The position numbers and the translations under genes were made by a program. Shown here piece after piece: positions 42,546 through 50,297 of a stretch of 64,000 nucleotides of DNA. Every line of letters starts with the position of its first letter. The first letter of the stretch is position 1. Below the pieces are notes generated by a model. That model saw only the letters and a program-made list of their open reading frames with translations. It was not told the DNA's origin and did not search any database. Source of the stretch: Algirhabdus cladophorae (GTDB lineage: Bacteria > Pseudomonadota > Alphaproteobacteria > Rhodobacterales > Rhodobacteraceae); NCBI RefSeq assembly GCF_044772865.1, contig NZ_CP173029.1, positions 2,976,001 through 3,040,000 on the forward strand, read 5' to 3'.

Positions 42546-43192
42546 TTTGCCCGCGAGGCGGTCAAGCTGCGCGCCAAAAGCGTGATCAATTCGTTGCTAT
42601 TTGCACAGCTCAGTTTGGTGCGCAAATTATCCCGATGTATCGCTACTGTCTTTTTGGAAATGTTCAAATCCATCGCAATCTCGGATGTTGTTAATCCTTG
42701 CGACAAGGCGCGACCAACCTCGCTTTCTCGCGGGGTCAGCGACACACCGTCAACCACCAAAGGGGCGGCGGCCACGGCTTCACTTTGCGCTGAAACCGCA
42801 GCAAGTTTCACTGGGGGCTGTTCGATAATCGCGCTGAGTGCTTCGACCAACTCATGCGGCGACGTGGATTTAGGAACATAGCGGTCTGCCCCTGCCGCAA
42901 GACATTTGGCTGCATAGGCATCGACGGGCAGTGATGAAAAGGCCACCAAATGAGCGTCAGGCGCAATTTCTCGGTATTGCGTAAGACAACTCAGGTCCAA
43001 GTCACCATCGATCACCAAATCAGACAGGATCACATCAGGCTGCAAGGCCTCAACACGGTCCAGGGCACGGTCATGGCTGGCTTCTGTCCCGATCAAAACA
43101 AATTTGTCGCCCAAACCAAAGCCCAGCTTTAGCCCCGCCTCAACGATTGGATGGTCATCAATCAGGAACACACGTTTTGCTTGGTTGCTCAA
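42542..43192 (-). CDS. LuxR/NarL-type response regulator
   Basis: 216 residues from a TTG start at 43192, preceded by AGAGG seven bases upstream; no ATG lies between this and the receiver domain. Receiver: VFLIDDHPIVEAGLKLGFGL, VILSDLVIDGDLDL (phospho-Asp about 58), VAFSSLP (Ser switch), YVPKSTSPHELVEAL (Lys). DNA-binding: LTPRESEVGRALSQGLTTSE then IAMDLNISKKTVAIHRDNLR. Adjacent divergent promoter region includes two inverted repeats that it may bind. Target could be the divergent kinase-STAS gene. Confidence 0.9.
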   Translation of the reverse strand: MSNQAKRVFLIDDHPIVEAGLKLGFGLGDKFVLIGTEASHDRALDRVEALQPDVILSDLVIDGDLDLSCLTQYREIAPDAHLVAFSSLPVDAYAAKCLAAGADRYVPKSTSPHELVEALSAIIEQPPVKLAAVSAQSEAVAAAPLVVDGVSLTPRESEVGRALSQGLTTSEIAMDLNISKKTVAIHRDNLRTKLSCANSNELITLLARSLTASRAK

Positions 43193-43585
43193 ATTGAAAA
43201 CCTCTTGGCTTTTGATCCACGCAGGGTCGGGTCGATCCTGACAATACGATGATACACAGTAAAAATCTTGGCGATAGGTCTCTGACCTATGGGGGCATCT
43301 TGGTTTACGTCCTACACTGGACGTCAAATGGAACGTGTTCGGAGGCCCAAAGGTGTTTAAGCCTGCTCTTTTTCCTTCTCCCTTGCTCTGTCAAGGGTGG
43401 CCGCCGCTATGGCGGGTTGGGAGACATCTGATGGGCCAGAACAGCGCCAAGGCAAAGGTACACGAAAATGAGGCAGCACTCTCCCTGTGGTCTTGTTTTG
43501 CTCAGGTCGGTGGCTTTGGCTGCCGGCCTGTAGGTAGCCTTATGCACCCGTCGGGTTTTAATGTTTTGAGTTTGAAGGTTGTGTG
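43193..43585. other. Divergent regulatory region between response regulator and kinase-STAS gene
   Basis: 393 bp with no convincing gene. It holds two inverted repeats (separate entry) near the response-regulator start and a long remainder of about 260 bp before the kinase-STAS ATG, unusually long for this gene-dense region. No tRNA or strong terminator is visible. Confidence 0.45.
43274..43324. promoter_or_regulatory. Two inverted repeats upstream of the response regulator
   Basis: ATAGGTC-TCT-GACCTAT (43274-43290) is a perfect 7-bp inverted repeat, and ACGTCC-TACACT-GGACGT (43307-43324) a perfect 6-bp one. Their centres are about 33 bp apart and they lie 80-130 bp from the regulator start. 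They are candidate operators for the adjacent LuxR-type regulator or another factor. Confidence 0.35.
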
Positions 43586-44359
43586 ATGAAACAAAGCTCG
43601 TTTTCAGTATCGGTGACACTGGCACCCCATCTTGATCAAATGCAGATCGTTCGGGATGCATTGGACAGTTTGATGCGCGCCAATGGGATCTCTGCGACCG
43701 CGACGGCACGAATGCAAATCGTCTTGGACGAGTTACTGAGCAACGTCATCAACCACGGTTTTGCGGATCTATCTGCCGAGACGACTGGGGATCCCATTAG
43801 TGTTTCAATGCGCATTAAGGATGCAGTGTTTTCTTTGACCATTCAGGACCAAGGCACCCCCTTTGACCCAACAAACAGCCCAAAGATGGATGACAAAACG
43901 CGCCCCCGGATCGGTGGGCGTGGCTTGGATATGGTGCGCGCACTGACTGACAGCTTTTCGCATCACCACGATGATGGCTCCAACCACACCGTCGTCACCA
44001 AAACCGTTCAACAAGATGAAAAGGGAAATGCACCGATGATCGCCGGATTAGAAATTCAAGAGACCCGTCAAGCCGGAGCAGCCAATGTTCAGTTGATCGG
44101 ACGGATCGATAGCGGCAACGCAGCGCAATTGACGGATCACTTGATCGCGTTGGTCGCTGCTGGTCACAAAGAGGTTACGCTGGACATGAGCAAGCTCAGC
44201 TATCTGACAAGCGCAGGGTTTCGCACGCTTTTGGTTGTCAGCGACGCCGCCGAAGAGGCCAAAGGCGAACTTATCCTGGCGTTCCTCACTGAAGAGGTGA
44301 AAGAGCTTTTTGATCTCTCAGGTTTGACCCCTGCCTTTATCATTCGTAGCGCAATCTAA
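43586..44359 (+). CDS. RsbW-like anti-sigma kinase fused to a STAS (anti-anti-sigma) domain
   Basis: 257 residues from ATG 43586 with GAAGG 8 bases upstream. Residues 1-140 form a GHKL ATPase of the RsbW/SpoIIAB type: IVLDELLSNVINHGF (N-box, Glu 49, Asn 53), LTIQDQGTPFDP (Asp 88) and RIGGRGLDMVRAL (108-120). Residues 150-257 form a STAS domain: VQLIGRIDSGNAAQLTDHLI, then VTLDMSKLSYLTSAGFRTLL with Ser 209 in the phospho-acceptor position. Kinase and its usual substrate are thus in one chain. An in-frame ATG at 44036 (residue 151) has AAGGG ten bases upstream, so a free STAS protein could also be made. It lies beside a PP2C phosphatase gene. Confidence 0.8.
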   Translation: MKQSSFSVSVTLAPHLDQMQIVRDALDSLMRANGISATATARMQIVLDELLSNVINHGFADLSAETTGDPISVSMRIKDAVFSLTIQDQGTPFDPTNSPKMDDKTRPRIGGRGLDMVRALTDSFSHHHDDGSNHTVVTKTVQQDEKGNAPMIAGLEIQETRQAGAANVQLIGRIDSGNAAQLTDHLIALVAAGHKEVTLDMSKLSYLTSAGFRTLLVVSDAAEEAKGELILAFLTEEVKELFDLSGLTPAFIIRSAI

Positions 44360-44423
44360 GCTGCGCCGGGAAGGCCGCTTGGCCAAACAACGAATTCTCC
44401 GCCTCCGATGCCGCAGGTCACGA

Positions 44424-46058
44424 TTAGGCCGACAACGCAGTTTCAGACATCTCATTTGCCCCCTGCGCCGCGCGTTCGCTGACAATTGTTTTGCGTAGCA
44501 TATCAAGGGCCCAGAAAATCCGTTCGGCAGTGACCGTCAGTTGGACCAGGCGCATCCGTTCCTGCCGATCCTCGACGACATGCTGCGTTAGATAAGCTTG
44601 GCGCATGCGCCCAAGCACTTCGCTACGATCCCCTACCATGCCTGCCAAACGTTCTAGGTCGCGACCATGCCCACCAAGGTATGCACTTTGGGCCGTCATC
44701 ATGGTGGTTTCCAATGCAGTGCGCAAAAGGTTCACAAACCGCGTCATCCCAGCGGATCCTTCGGCTAGACCCAGTTGCGCGACAAGATCGCTCAAGGTGC
44801 CCAGCAATCCGTCAAGAACCTGCTGTCGGTAGACCACGCGATTGAGCCGGTCAAACTGGGCAGGCGACAAGTCTTGGTGGCCCAGATCCTCGAGGTAATA
44901 CTGGATCTCGGTACTCAGGGTCGCAAAGGACGCAGCCAAACCAGACACCTTATTGGCGCTGGCCTGATCCTGATCAGCCTCAAGGAATTGGCACAGATAA
45001 TCGACCAAACGGTTTTGATCCAACTGTGCGGCATCCAGTGCAGCATCTACATCCGCGACAGGCACGTAAATGATGTGTTGTGGTTGGCCGTCCCGTTCTG
45101 TTTGGGTCGGTGGGGACACACGTGCCAAGCTACGCTCGACCCAGGTCAACGCAACCACGCTGCTGACGATTGGAACACACAACACAAGGTACAAAAAGGC
45201 CATCTGCCCCGGCAAGTCATTGGCTAAAATGCCTAGGAGTGCTTTGACCAAAGGCACCCCAAAGAAGGTTTCTGCGATCCAAAGTCCAACAAACAAAGTT
45301 GTGCCAAAAACGTTGGTTGAAATGATTTGATACATCGCGATTTGGCGGATCGACCCACGCAGGCTGACGCTGAGGATATAGGTCACAACACCGGATCCAA
45401 ACTGGGCCCCGTAAATGGCAAGGATGGTCATATCCACTGTCAAAACACCTGCTTGGCCAAGTGAGATCGCCAAAATTGTCACCGCTCCCATGGACTGGGC
45501 GAGGATACACATCAAAGCGCCTAACAAGAATACCGTTACAAAGGACCCACCAGATCCGGTAAAGTATCCAGCGATCCACGGCTGTTCGGCCAGAGGCGCT
45601 GCATTCGTTTGAATAAAGCTGATCCCAAGGAACAAAAGCCCCAGCCCGAACAAGCCATGCATCATCGGGCGCAACCAGTCTTTGTTGAAAAGGGTCATCA
45701 CGATCCCGCTAACGCCCAACAAAATCAGAACGGCGACGTCTAGGTTGATCGTGGACAAGAAAACCAACAGCGATGATCCAACGTTGGCCCCAGCAAGGAT
45801 GGGAATTGCCACGCGCATGCTGAGGATCCCCGCAGAAATCATACCCACCAAAATGAATACCATCGCAGACAAGCTTTGCGCCATTGCTCCAGCGATCGCG
45901 CCCCAAAACAGGCCTTGGATCGGGCGTCGTGTATATTTCAGAACGGCTTGGCGTAGCCTGCGGCCAGACAGTTGTTTGAGGCTTTCGGTCAGGGTCCAGA
46001 CACCAACAAAGAACAAACCAAATCCGGCAAGAAGCCCTGCTATCGTAGATATATCCAT
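44424..46058 (-). CDS. Na/Pi cotransporter family protein with C-terminal PhoU-like domain
   Basis: 544 residues from ATG 46058 (MDISTIAGLLAGFGLFFVGV), AAAGG seven bases upstream. The first 310 residues hold eight or so spans with two inverted halves bearing the GxxxQSxSA-type repeats: GAMAQSLSAMVFILVGMISA and ILAQSMGAVTILAISLGQAG. These are the NptA/SLC34 signature. The last 200 residues are helical and acidic/basic, like PhoU (YYLEDLGHQDLSPAQFDRLN). Family members export or import phosphate with Na+; some lack demonstrated transport. It is the last gene of the sensor operon, 33 bp after the phosphatase gene. Confidence 0.85.
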   Translation of the reverse strand: MDISTIAGLLAGFGLFFVGVWTLTESLKQLSGRRLRQAVLKYTRRPIQGLFWGAIAGAMAQSLSAMVFILVGMISAGILSMRVAIPILAGANVGSSLLVFLSTINLDVAVLILLGVSGIVMTLFNKDWLRPMMHGLFGLGLLFLGISFIQTNAAPLAEQPWIAGYFTGSGGSFVTVFLLGALMCILAQSMGAVTILAISLGQAGVLTVDMTILAIYGAQFGSGVVTYILSVSLRGSIRQIAMYQIISTNVFGTTLFVGLWIAETFFGVPLVKALLGILANDLPGQMAFLYLVLCVPIVSSVVALTWVERSLARVSPPTQTERDGQPQHIIYVPVADVDAALDAAQLDQNRLVDYLCQFLEADQDQASANKVSGLAASFATLSTEIQYYLEDLGHQDLSPAQFDRLNRVVYRQQVLDGLLGTLSDLVAQLGLAEGSAGMTRFVNLLRTALETTMMTAQSAYLGGHGRDLERLAGMVGDRSEVLGRMRQAYLTQHVVEDRQERMRLVQLTVTAERIFWALDMLRKTIVSERAAQGANEMSETALSA

Positions 46059-46091
46059 GTCGCTGCCTTTCAAAATTCTCTGTAACGCAGC

Positions 46092-48044
46092 CTACGATTG
46101 GTCGGTTACCTCGCCCATAGGCTCCCAACCTATGACCAGCAAAGTAATGTCATCAAATTGCTTGGCCTCGCCAACGAATGCCGCCAAAGGGGTGCGAATA
46201 TTTCCCACGAGTGCGCCAATGTCGGGACCGGCTGACGCCTTTATCGCGTGGCACAGTCGATCAAGGCCGAAAAATGCGCCCGTACTGTTTTCGGCTTCGG
46301 TAATGCCGTCTGTATACAACACCACCTTGTCACTAGGACTTAGCTGAATGCTGGCGTCGCTGTATTTGATGTTGGCATGGACACCCAGTGGCAAACCCGG
46401 CCTGCTTTTGGTGATCGCTGTGACACCAGTGCGGCTGGCCAAAAGCGGGCTCATGTGACCCGCATTACCGTACGTGAGCAGGCCAGACTTTGGGTCAAGG
46501 ATCCCCAAGAACACAGTCGCAAACATCCGTGTGCCGTTGTTTTTGCACAGCTCGGTGTTGACCTCCTCAAGGACGCGGGCAGGATCAGGGGGCGCTTTGG
46601 TCAAGTCGTGCATTTGTTGCGCGGCAAACCGCAAAAGGCTCACGGTGCGCGACATAAACAAAGCCGAGGCCGTCCCTTTGTCCGAAACATCCCCGATCAA
46701 CAAGACCACAGTCCCGTCATCTAGGGCAAAGCTGTCATAAAAGTCGCCACCCACCTCGCGAGCGGGCTCCATCAAACCCAAGGAGGTGACATTATCAGTC
46801 AAGCGCACCATTTTGCGGCTTGGCGGCACCATGCTTAGTTGCAACGTCCGGGCTGCGTTCATTTCGTCATTCAATCGATCAAGGTTCTTGCGCAGGGTAC
46901 GACGGGTATCATCCAAGTCTGTGTTGCGGGCCTCTAGCAACTGATTGGTTTCTGTCAGCTCCTCTGTGGTTTGGTCCAGCAATTCGAACACCGCTGCAAG
47001 CTCACCAATTTCGTCGTGGCCGGTTCGTTGCTTGAGACGGGTACGCAGGTTTTCACCGCCAAATTTCAGGTTTGCCATAGCACGCGCGTCACTGGTCAGT
47101 TTCTGGATAGGCGCGGTTACGCGGGCTGTGAAAATTAGCGTCCCTACAAGGCCCGCCACAATAGCCCCCAACCCGATCAAGGCCGAAAACAGGGCAAGAG
47201 TGCGCACAGGTGCTTCGATATCTCGCCGTGCAGCCACCCCCAAAACAGAAATCGGACTGTCCGGAACCGCTTGGCGTTCGACAAGATAGTCAGCATTGCT
47301 CAGACTTTGGTTTGTACTGTTTACCGGCGGAAGATCACGCAGCCCCTCGGGCAGAGGGATGACGGTGACGTTGCGATTGGTCTCAATGGTGACAAACCCT
47401 GACGAGCTGGGGCTGGCATTCGCCAATAGCGACTCTTGGATCACAGTGAGATCCATAAGCAAAATCACATAAACACCCGGTAGCGGCTGACCGCGATCCC
47501 TCGCCTGGCGACGGATCGCAATATGCCATTGGGGACTATCGACCAAGCGTACCAATTGGGTGGATGCTAAACTGGGGTCCGTCAGTGACACCAGTGATAT
47601 GGGGTCCGCGATCACCTGTGAACGTCCAGATAACGAAAAGATTGGCAACCGGTCCTCAATCAGCAGGACATCGGTGATCCATGGCTCTTGCTCGGCAAAA
47701 CTGGACACGTACCGGGAGAGCCCCGGCATAAAGACAGCGCGCAAGCCCGGATCCTGCGCGACTGACAACAGTACAGTGTCCGTCGCCCAAAGATCCACGG
47801 TCCGCTCGCGCGCTGCCATGAAGTCCCGCAGTGCGCGCGCGCCTTGGCTGGTCAGTTGCGTCAGTTGAGTTGTTGTTTGCGCGACAAACAAACGGGTGGC
47901 GTTACGCGACAACAGCGAAGTCAGACCAATGACCACCAATGCCAACAACAATACGGTCCAAACGATCAACCTGACCCGAATAGACTTGTTAAAAGCGATT
48001 ATGCCGCGCGACTGTTCCTTCATCGTATCATTACTCAGGCGCAT
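46092..48044 (-). CDS. Membrane-bound PP2C (SpoIIE/RsbU-type) phosphatase with HAMP domain
   Basis: 650 residues. Span 1 at about 27-46, periplasmic region 47-280 that looks like a Cache-type sensor, span 2 at about 284-306, HAMP 307-360 (RVTAPIQKLTSDARAMANLK), coiled-coil 360-405, then the phosphatase: REVGGDFYD (429-437), GDVSDKGTASALFMSR (451-466), GNAGHMSPLL (526-535), YTDGITEAEN (577-586) and QFDDITLLV (629-637). The metal-binding Asp residues are all present. It dephosphorylates STAS proteins in known partner-switches. The start overlaps the upstream binding-protein gene by 14 bp; ATG 48023 is an alternative. Confidence 0.9.
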   Translation of the reverse strand: MRLSNDTMKEQSRGIIAFNKSIRVRLIVWTVLLLALVVIGLTSLLSRNATRLFVAQTTTQLTQLTSQGARALRDFMAARERTVDLWATDTVLLSVAQDPGLRAVFMPGLSRYVSSFAEQEPWITDVLLIEDRLPIFSLSGRSQVIADPISLVSLTDPSLASTQLVRLVDSPQWHIAIRRQARDRGQPLPGVYVILLMDLTVIQESLLANASPSSSGFVTIETNRNVTVIPLPEGLRDLPPVNSTNQSLSNADYLVERQAVPDSPISVLGVAARRDIEAPVRTLALFSALIGLGAIVAGLVGTLIFTARVTAPIQKLTSDARAMANLKFGGENLRTRLKQRTGHDEIGELAAVFELLDQTTEELTETNQLLEARNTDLDDTRRTLRKNLDRLNDEMNAARTLQLSMVPPSRKMVRLTDNVTSLGLMEPAREVGGDFYDSFALDDGTVVLLIGDVSDKGTASALFMSRTVSLLRFAAQQMHDLTKAPPDPARVLEEVNTELCKNNGTRMFATVFLGILDPKSGLLTYGNAGHMSPLLASRTGVTAITKSRPGLPLGVHANIKYSDASIQLSPSDKVVLYTDGITEAENSTGAFFGLDRLCHAIKASAGPDIGALVGNIRTPLAAFVGEAKQFDDITLLVIGWEPMGEVTDQS

Positions 48045-48945
48045 CGCTTCCCGGGAGGCTTTCGATCAGCCGTTCGAATTCTGCAATGTTGACGCCCAGA
48101 TGCGTCTCCCAAGCTTGGTTTAAGGCCGAGCGCGGCGTTAAGCGCTGCCGCGTGAAAAAACGTTCGATTTGCTCAATCAGTTCGGTGCTATTTGGATCAA
48201 CGCCCCAGCCCAACATCTGCAGCGGCCCTACCGCAAAAGCAGGCACCAAACTGTCGCCATAGGCGCGCATAGTCAGCACCGCGATATCCGCATCAGTCAA
48301 TGTAAAATCTGCCGCCCCTTTAAGAACGTCTTCAAAACTGTCGCTTTCTTGATCAAAGATGATGTCCACTGGGTTTTGCGCGAACACATCTTGGTTTCGT
48401 GCCAAAAGCCAGCTGTGAAATGACGAATTTTCTACAGAGGCCACGCGCATACCCGCAAAATCCTGTAGGGTCTCGAATTCGGAAACCCTGTCTGCGCGAA
48501 CGATCGCAATCATACGGCTTTCATAGAGCGGAATGATTTGTAGTTTGGACATGCGCCACGGCAGACGCGCCAAATTCGAAGCATAAAGATCACATGTGCC
48601 ATCGGCCAAAAGTTCAGGCAAATAGCTTTGATCCAAGGTAACATTGCCTTCGGCGTCGGCAAATTGCGCGCTCCACTCGACAATTTTTGGATCAACAGAC
48701 AGTCCACCCAGTTGATCTGCAAAGATCTGAACTTGATCAACCAAAAGACCGGAGACCTGACAGTCTTGTATGCATCCGGCAGGCTGAACATTGATCAAAA
48801 CTGGATCAATTTCGGCGAAACAGGCCCGCAAAGTGCCCCGCGCCTGAAGCTCTTGTAACGAGGACGCCTGTGCAAAAGTCGCCCCCAACAGGGCGACCCC
48901 GATTGCGCTAAAACTGCGAAATACCTTGGGCCACCGCGCTCTCAT
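48031..48945 (-). CDS. Periplasmic solute-binding protein, family 3-like (second of tandem pair)
   Basis: 304 residues. Signal peptide (VFRSFSAIGVALLGATFAQA, cleavage near residue 28), then SSLQELQARGTLRACFAEID and AGCIQDCQVSGLLVDQVQIF. The layout (N-lobe, central YLPELLADGTCDLYASNLAR, hinge, YESRMIAIVRADR, C-lobe VASVENSSFHSWLL) is that of amino-acid-type binding proteins. It is a diverged paralogue of the next gene, sharing the R-A-C and AGCxxxCQ cysteines. ATG overlaps its stop by 4 bp; the PP2C start lies inside the 3' end. No permease or ATPase accompanies it, so it is more likely a signalling receptor than a transporter part. Confidence 0.82.
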   Translation of the reverse strand: MRARWPKVFRSFSAIGVALLGATFAQASSLQELQARGTLRACFAEIDPVLINVQPAGCIQDCQVSGLLVDQVQIFADQLGGLSVDPKIVEWSAQFADAEGNVTLDQSYLPELLADGTCDLYASNLARLPWRMSKLQIIPLYESRMIAIVRADRVSEFETLQDFAGMRVASVENSSFHSWLLARNQDVFAQNPVDIIFDQESDSFEDVLKGAADFTLTDADIAVLTMRAYGDSLVPAFAVGPLQMLGWGVDPNSTELIEQIERFFTRQRLTPRSALNQAWETHLGVNIAEFERLIESLPGSDAPE

Positions 48946-49835
48946 TCGATTGCACTTACAAGGCGGATAAAGTCAGAGAACGACATACCATAGTACGTGT
49001 TCCACAGCTCGTTCAGTTCAGACGATGGCTCGATGGTTTGCTCGGCGAAAAAGCTTTTGATCTGGGCACCCATTTCCGTGTCGCCAGACCGATAGCCCCA
49101 GCATCCCTCGTTAAACGGTCCCACTGCAAAAGCTGCAACCGCATCTGGTGAAGTGCGGCGAGTTTGATAGAGCGCATCCAGAACGGACACCACAGTAAAA
49201 TCCGCGTCGCCTTTTTCGACAGTAGGGATGGTCTGGTCATAGGGACGGAACAAAATTTCAATCGGTTTGTCTTTTAGAGCCCCTTCGTTTTGCTCTTCGA
49301 TCCATGTGTGCAGGTACATGCTTTGCTCGACCGCCACTGTGCGCCCGGCCAAATCATCCAACGTGGTAAATTCAGCCTGCCGATCCCGATGGGACACAAC
49401 CATCATCCTGCTGGGTAGAAAGCACTCCATATCCATCTTTTTGAGACGCCAATCCAAGGATACCATTACGGCCCCGATCATGTCACACTGCAGGGTTTCA
49501 AGCGCGACCGGTGTGTAAGTGTCTTCCTTTACGGTGACGCCTTTTGCATTTTGAAACAACTCATCCCAGCTTTGCACATAGTATTCCGGCGTTAGCTCCA
49601 TATCGGCAGCAAATGTTTCAACAAGATCGCCAATGATCCCTTCGTATTGGCAATAGCCTTTGCAGCCAGCGGGGATAACTTCACCATCGGGTGGATTTGC
49701 TGTCGGGACACAAGCGCGCAACACACCGGATGCCAAAATTTCATCTAGGGAACGAGCTGCGGCGGAATGTGCTGAAAACATAAGCCCCATTAGTGCGGCT
49801 AAGGCGACAGTTTTGCGAAGACCAATTTCAAACAT
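48942..49835 (-). CDS. Periplasmic solute-binding protein, family 3-like (first of tandem pair)
   Basis: 297 residues from ATG 49835 (AAAGGA about 9 bases upstream; the TTG one codon earlier is less likely). Signal peptide KTVALAALMGLMFSAHSAAA, then RSLDEILASGVLRACVPTAN, AGCKGYCQYEGIIGDLVETF, and MIGAVMVSLDWRLKKMDMEC. The mature protein has the two-lobe family-3 layout, with cysteines CxxxC at about 59-63 that could form a disulfide. First gene of the operon binding protein 1, binding protein 2, PP2C, Na/Pi-PhoU. Ligand unknown. Confidence 0.82.
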   Translation of the reverse strand: MFEIGLRKTVALAALMGLMFSAHSAAARSLDEILASGVLRACVPTANPPDGEVIPAGCKGYCQYEGIIGDLVETFAADMELTPEYYVQSWDELFQNAKGVTVKEDTYTPVALETLQCDMIGAVMVSLDWRLKKMDMECFLPSRMMVVSHRDRQAEFTTLDDLAGRTVAVEQSMYLHTWIEEQNEGALKDKPIEILFRPYDQTIPTVEKGDADFTVVSVLDALYQTRRTSPDAVAAFAVGPFNEGCWGYRSGDTEMGAQIKSFFAEQTIEPSSELNELWNTYYGMSFSDFIRLVSAIE

Positions 49836-50297
49836 CAATTTTGTCCTTTAGGTTATCGTCGCTAAGCCTGAAATAAACGGCCACGACGTCCAGTATGGCG
49901 CAACTCTAGAGTCACAGTGATCCGCGACACACTAGGCAAAAAACCTAAACAGGGCGATTTTTCAGTTTTTGATTAAGAAACATACAAAGATGAAACGGCG
50001 CAGAACGCCGGATCGTGTCGTACTTTCAACGCGTTGAGCAGCTATTTAGCCCTGTCGAAGATCCCGGCGAAGACCCCGGCGCAGGGCCATCAAAGCGGTG
50101 CCATAACGCCTGTTCTGCCGCTATTTTCTGCTTTCCCAGCCATGGAAACCTACAACCGGCGCAACCAATTGCCGTCACGCCCGGCGAGACACCGCGCAAA
50201 GCAAGGCATGTACCGGTTCGGCTGTGCCCGGACCAAATATCCCTCAGTAGGCGCGGGGCACGGGTCGCATTTTGCCAAAGGCCTTCCAATGCTTGCT
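49836..50297. other. Gene-free region between the sensor operon and the RND efflux genes
   Basis: About 460 bp. It must hold the promoter of the binding-protein operon and the end of the RND operon (both minus strand). Open frames of 87-128 codons (50015-50420 plus, 50026-50289 minus) overlap each other on opposite strands and lack ribosome sites or recognisable domains. I see no tRNA and no convincing terminator. Confidence 0.45.

Noticed and set aside
43330..43360. GGAAC motif resembling the alphaproteobacterial EcfG promoter
   Set aside because: No CGTT appears at the required 16-17 bp spacing, so it is not a credible EcfG site.
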